Source: Flavobacteriales bacterium
GTDB lineage: Bacteria > Bacteroidota > Bacteroidia > Flavobacteriales_D > Sanyastnellaceae
NCBI GenBank assembly: GCA_015660615.1
Contig: DQKQ01000012.1
Coordinates: forward strand, 1-8,750
Length of the DNA: 8,750 bases
Reading direction: 5' to 3'
This document shows positions 1 to 5,529 of the stretch, piece after piece. The translations under genes and the position numbers were made by a program. Each line of letters begins with the position of its first letter. Within the stretch, counting starts at the first letter, position 1. The notes beneath the pieces were generated by a model, which did not search any database, was not told the origin of the DNA, and was given only the letters and a program-made list of their open reading frames with translations.

Positions 1-538
1 CAGCATCATCGGCATCAGCGGCAACATCAGCGGCAACATCAGCAGGAGCATCAGCGGCAACATTAGCAGGAGCATCAGCGGCAACATCAGCCGCAGGAGC
101 ATTTTCTGTTTTAGAAACAGTAGATGCACCACCTCTACGTGATCGGCGAGTCTTCTTCTTCTCATTCTTGTTATAGATTTCGTTGAAATCAACAAGCTCT
201 ATCATACACATCTCAGCATTATCACCTAAACGATTACCAGTGCGAATAATTCTAGTGTACCCTCCATCTCTGTTTGCTACTTTAGGGCCTACCTCACGGA
301 ATAATTCCGTTACAGCGTCCTTACTAGCTAAATAGCGAAAACAAACACGACGATTGTGAGTTGAATCGTCCTTAGAACGATTAACAAGTGGCTCAAAATA
401 TTTCTTAAGAGCTTTAGCCTTTGCTACAGTTGTAGTAATACGCTTATGCTCAATTAAAGAACATGACATGTTAGTGAGCATCGCTTTACGATGCGCAGTC
501 TTACGACCTAAATGATTGAATTTCTTTCCGTGACGCAT
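1..538 (-). CDS. rplQ: 50S ribosomal protein L17 (bL17), 3' end outside the window
   Basis: L17 is a large-subunit protein near the exit of the peptide tunnel. The start MRHGKKFNHLGRKTAHRK and the core to about residue 125 are typical: LTNM, TTVAKAKALKKYFEPLV at about 36-52, and GGYTRIIRTGNRLGDNA at 92-108. After the core comes a basic linker (KKKTRRSRRGG, 127-137), then an Ala/Asp/Pro/Val repeat tail from residue 146 that is still open at the window edge. 179 codons are visible without a stop; E. coli L17 has 127 residues, so this is an extended form. Tails of this kind are known in Bacteroidota, but the repeat here is striking. The ATG lies 3 nt after the rpoA stop and has a good SD sequence, so the start is secure. 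It is the last alpha-operon gene, as in most bacteria. Confidence 0.96.
   Translation of the reverse strand, partial: MRHGKKFNHLGRKTAHRKAMLTNMSCSLIEHKRITTTVAKAKALKKYFEPLVNRSKDDSTHNRRVCFRYLASKDAVTELFREVGPKVANRDGGYTRIIRTGNRLGDNAEMCMIELVDFNEIYNKNEKKKTRRSRRGGASTVSKTENAPAADVAADAPANVAADAPADVAADVAADADDA
2..103 (-). repeat. 12/24-bp tandem repeat encoding the L17 Ala/Asp-rich tail
   Basis: Two 24-bp copies lie back to back at 41-64 and 65-88 and differ only in their last base (t64 against c88). A 12-bp half unit, agcggcaacatc on the plus strand, occurs at 17-28, 29-40 and 77-88, and with one change at 53-64. All units keep the rplQ frame and encode VAADAPAN, VAADAPAD, VAAD, then VAADADDA. The array may continue past position 1. 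Confidence 0.9.
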
Positions 539-541
539 ATC

Positions 542-1534
542 TTACTCCTTATCAAGTTTGTACTTACTTACGTCCATACCAAACGCAAGGTTCTTAATCT
601 CAACCAATTCTTCAAGTTCCGTTAAAGACTTTTTACCAAAGTTACGGAATTTCAAAAGGTCATTTTTATTAAATGCAACTAAGTCACCTAGTGTCTCAAT
701 ATCAGCAGCTTTCAGACAGTTAAGAGCACGAACACTTAGGTCCATGTCAGATAACTTAGTTTTAAGCAGTTGTCTCATATGAAGACTTGACTCATCAAAT
801 TCTTCAGTCTCTTGTTGCTCATCTGTACCTAAAGAAATACGTTCATCTGAGAAAAGCATGAAGTGATGAATTAAAATCTTCGCAGCTTCTTGTAATGCAT
901 CTTTAGGTGTTATACTTCCATCGCAATCAAGCTCTATGATTAATTTTTCGTAATCAATCCGTTGTTCAACACGAAAGTTTTCAATGCTGTACTTAACGTT
1001 GCGGATGGGAGTGAAGATACTATCTACAGAAATAGTTCCTATTGGAGCGTCAGTACGAACATTTTCATTAGCTTGAACGTATCCACGTCCTTTACCAATG
1101 GTCAATTCCATCTTTAGCTCTACACCTTTCTCCATGCGACAGAGAACGAGGTCAGAATTAATCACCTGAAAGGCAGATGTAAACTTACCAAGATCACCAG
1201 CAGTTAGAGATGTTTTACCTTTTACTGAAACTGTTACTGTTTCAGAATCAGTATCTTCAATCTGACGCTTAAATCTAACCTGCTTGAGGTTAAGAATAAG
1301 CTCAGTCATATCTTCCATTACTCCCTTAATAGTAGAGTATTCGTGATCGACACCGTCGATACGAACAGAAGTAATCGCAAAACCTTCTAGTGATGAAAGT
1401 AGAATGCGACGAAGCGCATTTCCTACAGTTATACCAAAACCAGGTTCTAGTGGGCGGAATTCAAAGCGTCCATTATACTCCGAAGAGTCTAACATAATTA
1501 CTTTGTCCGGTTGTTGAAAATCGAGAATAGCCAT
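542..1534 (-). CDS. rpoA: DNA-directed RNA polymerase alpha subunit
   Basis: Alpha forms the dimer on which the beta and beta' subunits of RNA polymerase assemble; its C-terminal domain contacts promoter DNA and activators. The protein has 330 residues, the usual length. The N-terminal domain (about 1-235) contains FEFRPLEPGFGITVGNALRRILLSSLEGFA (24-53), with Arg42-Arg43 matching the E. coli assembly arginines. A flexible acidic linker (about 236-252) leads to the C-terminal domain (about 255-320). There, Arg269, Asn272 and Cys273 match the E. coli DNA-contact region around Arg265, and NFGKKSL (298-304) matches its second helix-hairpin-helix. The start MAILDFQQPDKVIML is typical of Bacteroidota. 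It lies 18 nt after rpsD, without an SD sequence. Its last codons provide the rplQ SD. Confidence 0.99.
   Translation of the reverse strand: MAILDFQQPDKVIMLDSSEYNGRFEFRPLEPGFGITVGNALRRILLSSLEGFAITSVRIDGVDHEYSTIKGVMEDMTELILNLKQVRFKRQIEDTDSETVTVSVKGKTSLTAGDLGKFTSAFQVINSDLVLCRMEKGVELKMELTIGKGRGYVQANENVRTDAPIGTISVDSIFTPIRNVKYSIENFRVEQRIDYEKLIIELDCDGSITPKDALQEAAKILIHHFMLFSDERISLGTDEQQETEEFDESSLHMRQLLKTKLSDMDLSVRALNCLKAADIETLGDLVAFNKNDLLKFRNFGKKSLTELEELVEIKNLAFGMDVSKYKLDKE
545..550 (-). promoter_or_regulatory. Shine-Dalgarno sequence of rplQ inside the rpoA 3' end
   Basis: The transcript reads AAGGAG 6 nt before the rplQ ATG. The six bases are exactly the last two rpoA codons (AAG GAG, Lys329 Glu330), followed by TAA. 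It is one of only two strong SD sequences among the sixteen starts in the window. Confidence 0.75.
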
Positions 1535-1552
1535 GAATATTCTTGTTCTATA

Positions 1553-2158
1553 TTACTTAGAGTACAATTCTACAATTAAAGATTCCTTGATGTTTTCAGG
1601 GATCTGATCACGAGTGGGGGTACTAACCAAGGTTCCAGACATAGCCTGAACATCCCAATTAAGCCACTCATGATTTTGAGTACTTGACCCTAAAGACATT
1701 GAAATAATCTCTAGAGACTTACTCTTCTCCCTAACTCCTACGACGTCACCAGGGCGAACATTGCAAGATGGGATATTAACAACACTACCATTTATAGTAA
1801 TGTGTCTATGTGATACTAATTGTCTCGCACCTCTTCTTGTAGTGCTTATTCCGAGACGGTAAACAACATTATCCAAACGACTTTCGCACATTTGAAGTAG
1901 TAATTCACCAGTAATTCCTTTCTTAGAACTAGCTGATTTAAACAGATTTGAGAATTGCTTCTCCAAAATTCCATAAGTGTATTTTGCTTTCTGCTTTTCA
2001 ATTAATTGAACAGAGTACTCAGACTCCTTCTTTCTACGACGAGTATTCCCGTGCTGTCCTGGTCCATAAGCTCTACGTTCTAGGGCTTTATCTGGTCCAA
2101 AGATTGCTTCTTTGAAGCGACGGGCAATTTTTGATTTGGGTCCGCGGTAACGTGCCAT
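1553..2158 (-). CDS. rpsD: 30S ribosomal protein S4 (uS4)
   Basis: S4 is a primary 16S rRNA binder that nucleates assembly of the 30S body; in E. coli it also represses the alpha operon. The 201-residue protein begins MARYRGPKSKIARRFKEAIF and contains YGPGQHGNTRRRKKESEY at 31-48. The RNA-binding S4 domain signature, CESRLDNVVYRLGISTTRRG and onward, lies at 91-131. The N-terminal region has no cysteine cluster, so this is the zinc-free type. The ATG lies 27 nt after rpsK in an A/T-rich leader without an SD sequence. I cannot identify an S4-binding pseudoknot like the one before E. coli rpsM. Confidence 0.98.
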   Translation of the reverse strand: MARYRGPKSKIARRFKEAIFGPDKALERRAYGPGQHGNTRRRKKESEYSVQLIEKQKAKYTYGILEKQFSNLFKSASSKKGITGELLLQMCESRLDNVVYRLGISTTRRGARQLVSHRHITINGSVVNIPSCNVRPGDVVGVREKSKSLEIISMSLGSSTQNHEWLNWDVQAMSGTLVSTPTRDQIPENIKESLIVELYSK

Positions 2159-2185
2159 GATTTAAAAATTCTTAGTTTATAATAA

Positions 2186-2569
2186 TTAAACTCGGCGACG
2201 CTTGGGAGGGCGACAACCATTATGAGGTAGTGGGGTTACATCTACAATCTCTGTAACTTGAATTCCCATGTTATGAAGGGTACGAATAGCGCTCTCGCGA
2301 CCTGATCCAGGACCTTTCACAAAAACTCGAACTTTTTTAAGTCCAAATTCCATTGCTTCCTTACCGCAATCTTCGGCAGCACATTGTGCAGCATATGGTG
2401 TGTTCTTTTTAGATCCACGAAAACCCATTTTCCCGGCACTTGACCAGGAAATCACCTGGCCTGTAGTATTAGTCAGGGAGATGATGATGTTATTAAACGA
2501 AGAATGTATATGAGCTTCTCCTACGGAGTCAACTTTTACATTTTTCTTCTTATTGGCGCTTTTTGCCAT
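2186..2569 (-). CDS. rpsK: 30S ribosomal protein S11 (uS11)
   Basis: S11 sits on the 30S platform beside the mRNA exit channel, close to the 3' end of 16S rRNA. The 127-residue protein shows VGEAHIHSSFNNIIISLTN (16-34), SAGKMGFRGSKKNTPYAAQ (44-62), KGPGSGRESAIRTLHNMGI (85-103) and the C-terminal DVTPLPHNGCRPPKRRRV (110-127). Asn117-Gly118 matches the site where E. coli S11 carries isoaspartate. The basic N-terminus is slightly lysine-extended. The gene follows the widest gap in the cluster (61 nt), which holds two small hairpins and an anti-SD look-alike. The last 15 nt through the ATGGC (ATAACTAATTATGGC) differ in one base from the rpsN initiation region. Confidence 0.98.
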   Translation of the reverse strand: MAKSANKKKNVKVDSVGEAHIHSSFNNIIISLTNTTGQVISWSSAGKMGFRGSKKNTPYAAQCAAEDCGKEAMEFGLKKVRVFVKGPGSGRESAIRTLHNMGIQVTEIVDVTPLPHNGCRPPKRRRV

Positions 2570-2630
2570 AATTAGTTATATTGGAGGTGATCAGTCCTTG
2601 GCGGACAAAATTAATAGAGCTAACTCTTTG
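2570..2630 (-). promoter_or_regulatory. Structured rpsM-rpsK intergenic leader with anti-SD look-alike
   Basis: In transcript order the gap contains a 4-bp hairpin (AGAG-UUAG-CUCU, 2617-2628), then TAATTTTG (2606-2613), then a second 4-bp hairpin (GUCC-GCCAA-GGAC, 2594-2606), then GATCACCTCC (2583-2592), and 13 further bases before the rpsK ATG. TAATTTTG fits the Bacteroidota -7 consensus TAnnTTTG, but no TTTG lies at the -33 distance, so a promoter is only weakly possible. GATCACCTCC equals the 16S rRNA 3' tail as found in many bacteria; in many Bacteroidota that tail reads GAACACCTCC, in which case the exact match is the 7-nt core CACCTCC. The elements are seen; a regulatory role is inference. 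Confidence 0.4.
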
Positions 2631-2999
2631 TTATTCTTTCTTATTCGCTACAGTCTTCCTTCGCCCTTTACGAGTTCTAGAATTATTTTTTGTTCTTTGA
2701 CCGCGCAAAGGTAAACCGTTACGATGACGAATGCCTCGGTAACAACCGATATCCATCAAACGTTTAATATCTGATTGTGTTTCAGATCTTAATTCTCCTT
2801 CGACTTTGAAACTTGAACCTATAATGTTTCGAATTGAACCGACTTCTTCGTCACTCCAATCATCTACATTTTTATTCGAGTCTACACCAGCCTCAATAAG
2901 AATTTTAAGCGCACGACTACGGCCTACGCCGTAGATGTACGTTAAGGAAATTGCTCCGCGCTTGTTGCGAGGAATATCTACACCAGCTATACGTGCCAT
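2631..2999 (-). CDS. rpsM: 30S ribosomal protein S13 (uS13)
   Basis: S13 is in the 30S head and forms bridges to the large subunit; its basic C-terminal tail reaches the P-site tRNA. The 122-residue protein begins MARIAGVDIPRNKRGAISLTY, has the helix-two-turn-helix region around IYGVGRSRALKIL (22-34), and carries the family signature RGIRHRNGLPLRGQRTKNNS at 88-107. The tail RTRKGRRKTVANKKE is strongly basic, as expected. The ATG is 27 nt after the rpmJ stop, without an SD sequence. This is the first alpha-operon gene in E. coli terms, though here the spc and alpha parts run together. Confidence 0.98.
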   Translation of the reverse strand: MARIAGVDIPRNKRGAISLTYIYGVGRSRALKILIEAGVDSNKNVDDWSDEEVGSIRNIIGSSFKVEGELRSETQSDIKRLMDIGCYRGIRHRNGLPLRGQRTKNNSRTRKGRRKTVANKKE

Positions 3000-3016
3000 G
3001 AGTATATTGAATTTGC

Positions 3017-3037
3017 AAAATCAGGATTAACCCTGAC
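3017..3037 (-). terminator. Small hairpin with U run at the rpmJ stop (attenuator candidate)
   Basis: The transcript can form a 5-bp stem (UCAGG / CCUGA, 3032-3036 with 3021-3025), extendable by one G-U pair, with a 6-nt loop holding the rpmJ stop codon. Four U residues follow (3017-3020). The shape is that of a weak intrinsic terminator at the spc/alpha junction. The stem is short, so full termination is unlikely; partial attenuation or 3'-end protection is possible. Confidence 0.3.
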
Positions 3038-3143
3038 GTTGCTTCATTTTAGGATTCTTCTTGTTAATAACGAATAGTCGTCCTTTACGGCGAACGATTT
3101 TACAATCTGCCGTTCGCTTCTTTATGGATGCGCGTGTTTTCAT
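3027..3143 (-). CDS. rpmJ: 50S ribosomal protein L36 (bL36), zinc-free type
   Basis: L36 is the smallest large-subunit protein and binds 23S rRNA near the peptidyl-transferase and GTPase regions. The protein has 38 residues, the normal length: it starts MKTRASIKKRTADCKIVRRK, continues GRLFVINKKN and ends PKMKQRQG. The KIVRRKGRLFVI core and the KQRQG end identify it. In E. coli L36 the zinc ligands are Cys11, Cys14, Cys27 and His33. Here only Cys14 remains (Thr11, Asn27, Met33), so zinc is not expected, as in other Bacteroidota. It starts 11 nt after infA, without an SD sequence. Its stop codon sits in a small hairpin. Confidence 0.97.
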   Translation of the reverse strand: MKTRASIKKRTADCKIVRRKGRLFVINKKNPKMKQRQG

Positions 3144-3154
3144 TGGGCTGATTT

Positions 3155-3376
3155 TTATTTTTTATATCGAAAAGTGATTCGTCCTTTAGACAAGTCATAT
3201 GGAGACATCTCAACTTTCACACGGTCACTAGGTAAAATCTTGATGTAATACATCCTCATTTTTCCAGAGATATGAGCAGTAATCACATGCCCATTTTCTA
3301 ATTCCACTCTAAACATTGCATTAGACAATGCCTCTAAGATGGTTCCATCTTGTGTGATAGATGCTTGTTTCGCCAT
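3155..3376 (-). CDS. infA: Translation initiation factor IF-1
   Basis: IF-1 occupies the 30S A site during initiation and helps IF-2 and IF-3 select the initiator tRNA. The 73-residue protein is a single OB fold: MAKQASITQDGTILEALSNA, then MFRVELENGHVITAHISGKM (21-40), MRMYYIKILPSDRVKVEMSP (40-59), then YDLSKGRITFRYKK. The HISGKMRMYYIKIL and SPYDLSKGRI motifs are diagnostic. It is one residue longer than the common 72-residue form because of a second C-terminal lysine. The ATG lies 19 nt after map in an A-rich leader without an SD sequence. The position between map and rpmJ is standard for Bacteroidota and Firmicutes. Confidence 0.98.
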   Translation of the reverse strand: MAKQASITQDGTILEALSNAMFRVELENGHVITAHISGKMRMYYIKILPSDRVKVEMSPYDLSKGRITFRYKK

Positions 3377-3395
3377 TAGCTTATTTATTTTCGAT

Positions 3396-4190
3396 CTATT
3401 TCGTTTTATTAATAACTCTTTCTATTTCTACAAAACTTGAGAGAATTTCGGCTTTCCCTTTCCTAACAACTATATCGTGTTCGAAATGAGCAGAAACCAA
3501 ATTATCACTAGTCACAATTGTCCAACCATCCTTATCAGTACGCACATCGCGTTTTCCAAGGTTGATCATCGGTTCAATAGCTAGCACCATACCATCTATT
3601 AAACGTGGGCCGTTTCCACGGCGGCCAAAATTAGGAACTTCAGGTGCTTCATGAAGCTCTCGCCCCAATCCATGACCTACTAATTCACGAACCACTCCAT
3701 AACCGAATGATTCTGCATGCTTTTGACAAGCTGCTCCTATATCGCCAATACGCTTACCAACGATTGCTTGTTCTATCGATAAAGTAAGGCATTCTTTTGT
3801 GACTTTTAATAATGATTGAATCTCTGGATCAACCTCTCCTACTTCAAAAGTATAAGCGCTATCTCCATAAAATTCATTCATTAGCGTACCACAGTCTATC
3901 GAAACAATATCACCATTAATTAATGGCTTATCATTTGGTATTCCATGGACTACAGCAGCATTCACCGAAGTACAAAGTGTGTTGGGGAATCCCCCATATC
4001 CTTTAAAACCCGGCTCCGCTCCATTGTCTCGGATAAATTCCTCGGCAATGGTGTCTAACTGTAGAGTAGTAACTCCTGGTGTAACCAGTGCTGCTACTTC
4101 TGCTAAAGTCCTCCCAACAAGCAATGAACTTTTACGAATAAGTTCGACTTCTTCTTCCGATTTTATACGGATTCGTCGTCCTAAACTCAT
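3396..4190 (-). CDS. map: Methionine aminopeptidase, type I
   Basis: This cytosolic enzyme removes the initiator methionine from nascent proteins when the second residue is small. The 264-residue protein has the pita-bread fold and all five metal ligands: Asp99 (SIDCGT), Asp110 (YGDSAYTF), His173 (VGHGLGRELHEAP), Glu206 (LAIEPMIN) and Glu237 (AHFEHDIVV). His82 (VHGIP) and His180 match the E. coli substrate-contact histidines. There is no N-terminal zinc-finger extension, which fits type Ia. It starts 7 nt after secY, and the secY 3' end supplies a GGAGGT SD sequence. No adk lies between secY and map, unlike Firmicutes. It ends with TAG, where most genes here use TAA or TGA. Confidence 0.98.
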   Translation of the reverse strand: MSLGRRIRIKSEEEVELIRKSSLLVGRTLAEVAALVTPGVTTLQLDTIAEEFIRDNGAEPGFKGYGGFPNTLCTSVNAAVVHGIPNDKPLINGDIVSIDCGTLMNEFYGDSAYTFEVGEVDPEIQSLLKVTKECLTLSIEQAIVGKRIGDIGAACQKHAESFGYGVVRELVGHGLGRELHEAPEVPNFGRRGNGPRLIDGMVLAIEPMINLGKRDVRTDKDGWTIVTSDNLVSAHFEHDIVVRKGKAEILSSFVEIERVINKTK

Positions 4191-4197
4191 ATCGTAA

Positions 4198-5529
4198 TTA
4201 ACCTCCTAAACCTCCCACAGGTGACTGTGAACGACTACGCATCTTTCCAGACTTCATTAATCCGTCATAGTGACGAGAAAGCAAATAGCTTTCAATTTGT
4301 TGAAGAGTGTCAAGAATAACTCCAACCATAATCAATAGCGATGTTCCGCCAAAGAATATGGAAAATGATTGTGAATGTGTTAAGCCAAGGTTAAACACAA
4401 TTGCAGGTAATATCGCTATGAATCCAAGAAAAATAGCTCCTGGCAAAGTGATTTTAGATAAAATATCATCTAAAAATTCTGCGGTTGCTCTTCCAGGTTT
4501 AATACCTGGCACAAAACTGTTTTGGCGTTTTAAATCATCAGCCATCTGATTAGGGTTTACAGTAATAGCCGTATAAAAGTAAGTGAAAGCTACAATCATG
4601 AAAAAGAATAACACATTGTAACCTACACCATTAAAATCACTTAAACTTTGTAAAAATGCATTTCCCTGTAATGACTCAGATTGTGTCATATATAACGGCA
4701 CAAACATAATAGCCTGGGCAAAAATGATAGGCATCACTCCTGAAGAGTTAACTTTTAATGGTATAAAACTTCTGGCGCCAGATCCTGAAGGCATCATGTT
4801 ATCCGCTTGTTGCAGCTTTGCCATCTGTACTGGTACTTTACGAATACCTTGAACTAGAGCAACACTAGCTCCAATTACAATCAAAAAGAACGCTATTTCA
4901 ACTAAGAAGAAATATATAGTTGAATCGGGATGCTGAAATTCTTGAATTAAAGATTGAGGGAAGGATGCAATAATACCTATCATAATGAGAAGGGAAATAC
5001 CATTTCCCACACCCTTTTCCGTAATTCTTTCTCCGAGCCACATAATCACTAAAGTGCTGCTGACAATAATCATGACTGAGGAGAACCACCAAAAGGTACT
5101 TGGGTTAACAACAGCTCCTGGCACAGAAGCAACAGTAGATGCTAAATATCCTGGAGCCTGGACTAATGAGATTGCAATTGTAAGAAACCTTGTCCCTTGA
5201 GTTATTTTCTTACGTCCGCTTTCACCTTCAGCTTGTAGCTTCTGTACTGCAGGTACAGCAATGCTCATAAGTTGAACAATAATTGAAGCGGAGATATAAG
5301 GCATAATACCTAAGGCAAAAATAGATGCTCTTGTGAAAGCTCCTCCAGTGAATAATGCAAGCAAACCACCCAAACCACTCGTTGTAGCTGACAAAGCATC
5401 AGGATTTACACCAGGAAGTACGATGAAAGAACCTATTCGGTAAACGAGAATAAGACCAAGAGTGATCACTATCTTATTTCTAAGTTCTTCGTGACGCCAA
5501 ATATCAGCGAGTTTAGAAAACAGTCTCAT
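4198..5529 (-). CDS. secY: Protein translocase subunit SecY
   Basis: SecY is the inner-membrane channel of the SecYEG translocon. The 443-residue protein has ten hydrophobic segments, at about 19-38, 68-92, 112-132, 147-166, 176-192, 205-228, 262-282, 303-325, 362-383 and 388-408. The plug region is at about 53-67. Family signature 1 is SIFALGIMPYISASIIVQLM (69-88); GERITEKGVGNGISLLI (166-182) and KVNSSGVMPIIFA (259-271) are also typical. The long cytosolic loop NPNQMADDLKRQNSFVPGIK (325-344) contacts SecA and the ribosome. Its Lys344 stands where E. coli has Arg357 (GIRPG), which I believe is a lineage habit. The ATG overlaps the rplO stop as ATGA, so translation is probably coupled. The C-terminus ends VGGLGG. 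Confidence 0.98.
   Translation of the reverse strand: MRLFSKLADIWRHEELRNKIVITLGLILVYRIGSFIVLPGVNPDALSATTSGLGGLLALFTGGAFTRASIFALGIMPYISASIIVQLMSIAVPAVQKLQAEGESGRKKITQGTRFLTIAISLVQAPGYLASTVASVPGAVVNPSTFWWFSSVMIIVSSTLVIMWLGERITEKGVGNGISLLIMIGIIASFPQSLIQEFQHPDSTIYFFLVEIAFFLIVIGASVALVQGIRKVPVQMAKLQQADNMMPSGSGARSFIPLKVNSSGVMPIIFAQAIMFVPLYMTQSESLQGNAFLQSLSDFNGVGYNVLFFFMIVAFTYFYTAITVNPNQMADDLKRQNSFVPGIKPGRATAEFLDDILSKITLPGAIFLGFIAILPAIVFNLGLTHSQSFSIFFGGTSLLIMVGVILDTLQQIESYLLSRHYDGLMKSGKMRSRSQSPVGGLGG
4201..4206 (-). promoter_or_regulatory. Shine-Dalgarno sequence of map inside the secY 3' end
   Basis: The transcript reads GGAGGT 10 nt before the map ATG, formed by the last two secY codons (GGA GGT, Gly-Gly) before TAA. 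A second GGAGGT lies 9 nt further upstream (4210-4215), and a 5-bp hairpin (CACAG-UCAC-CUGUG, 4216-4229) abuts that copy. Use as an SD is likely but not certain, since this phylum mostly initiates without one. Confidence 0.6.

Noticed and set aside
637..644. TAACTTTG on the minus strand, matching TAnnTTTG, as a promoter for rplQ
   Set aside because: It lies within codons for the conserved NFGKK motif of RpoA and has no -33 element at the right distance.
558..782. Plus-strand frame of 74 codons opposite rpoA
   Set aside because: It is a shadow of the highly conserved alpha C-terminal domain, with no recognisable protein or start signal. The other plus-strand frames opposite map, secY, rpsE, rplR and rpsH were dropped for the same reason.
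1997..2010. 14-bp perfect palindrome TTCAATTAATTGAA in rpsD
   Set aside because: It is AT-rich with 7-bp arms, close to chance for a window of this size, and it encodes ordinary S4 residues (QLIEKQ).
2598..2714. Plus-strand 38-codon frame from TTG, behind a perfect GGAGGTGATC SD, with a hydrophobic middle (SLLFFLIRYSLP)
   Set aside because: It is antisense to the conserved rpsM end, its SD is just the complement of the anti-SD look-alike, no promoter is visible, and the phylum rarely uses SD sequences. It remains the main rival reading of 2583-2592.
3090..3117. 7-bp inverted repeat GCGAACG / CGTTCGC with a 14-nt loop in rpmJ
   Set aside because: Several such pairs are expected by chance with loops this long.
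4452..4475. 8-bp inverted repeat TTTTAGAT / ATCTAAAA in secY
   Set aside because: It is AT-rich with an 8-nt spacer, and a few are expected by chance.
5030..5040. Lys344 in the SecY C5 loop in place of E. coli Arg357, as a sign of altered SecA coupling
   Set aside because: The change is conservative, and I believe Lys is common here in Bacteroidota. The codon for Lys344 actually lies at 4498-4500; the fact is kept in the secY entry.
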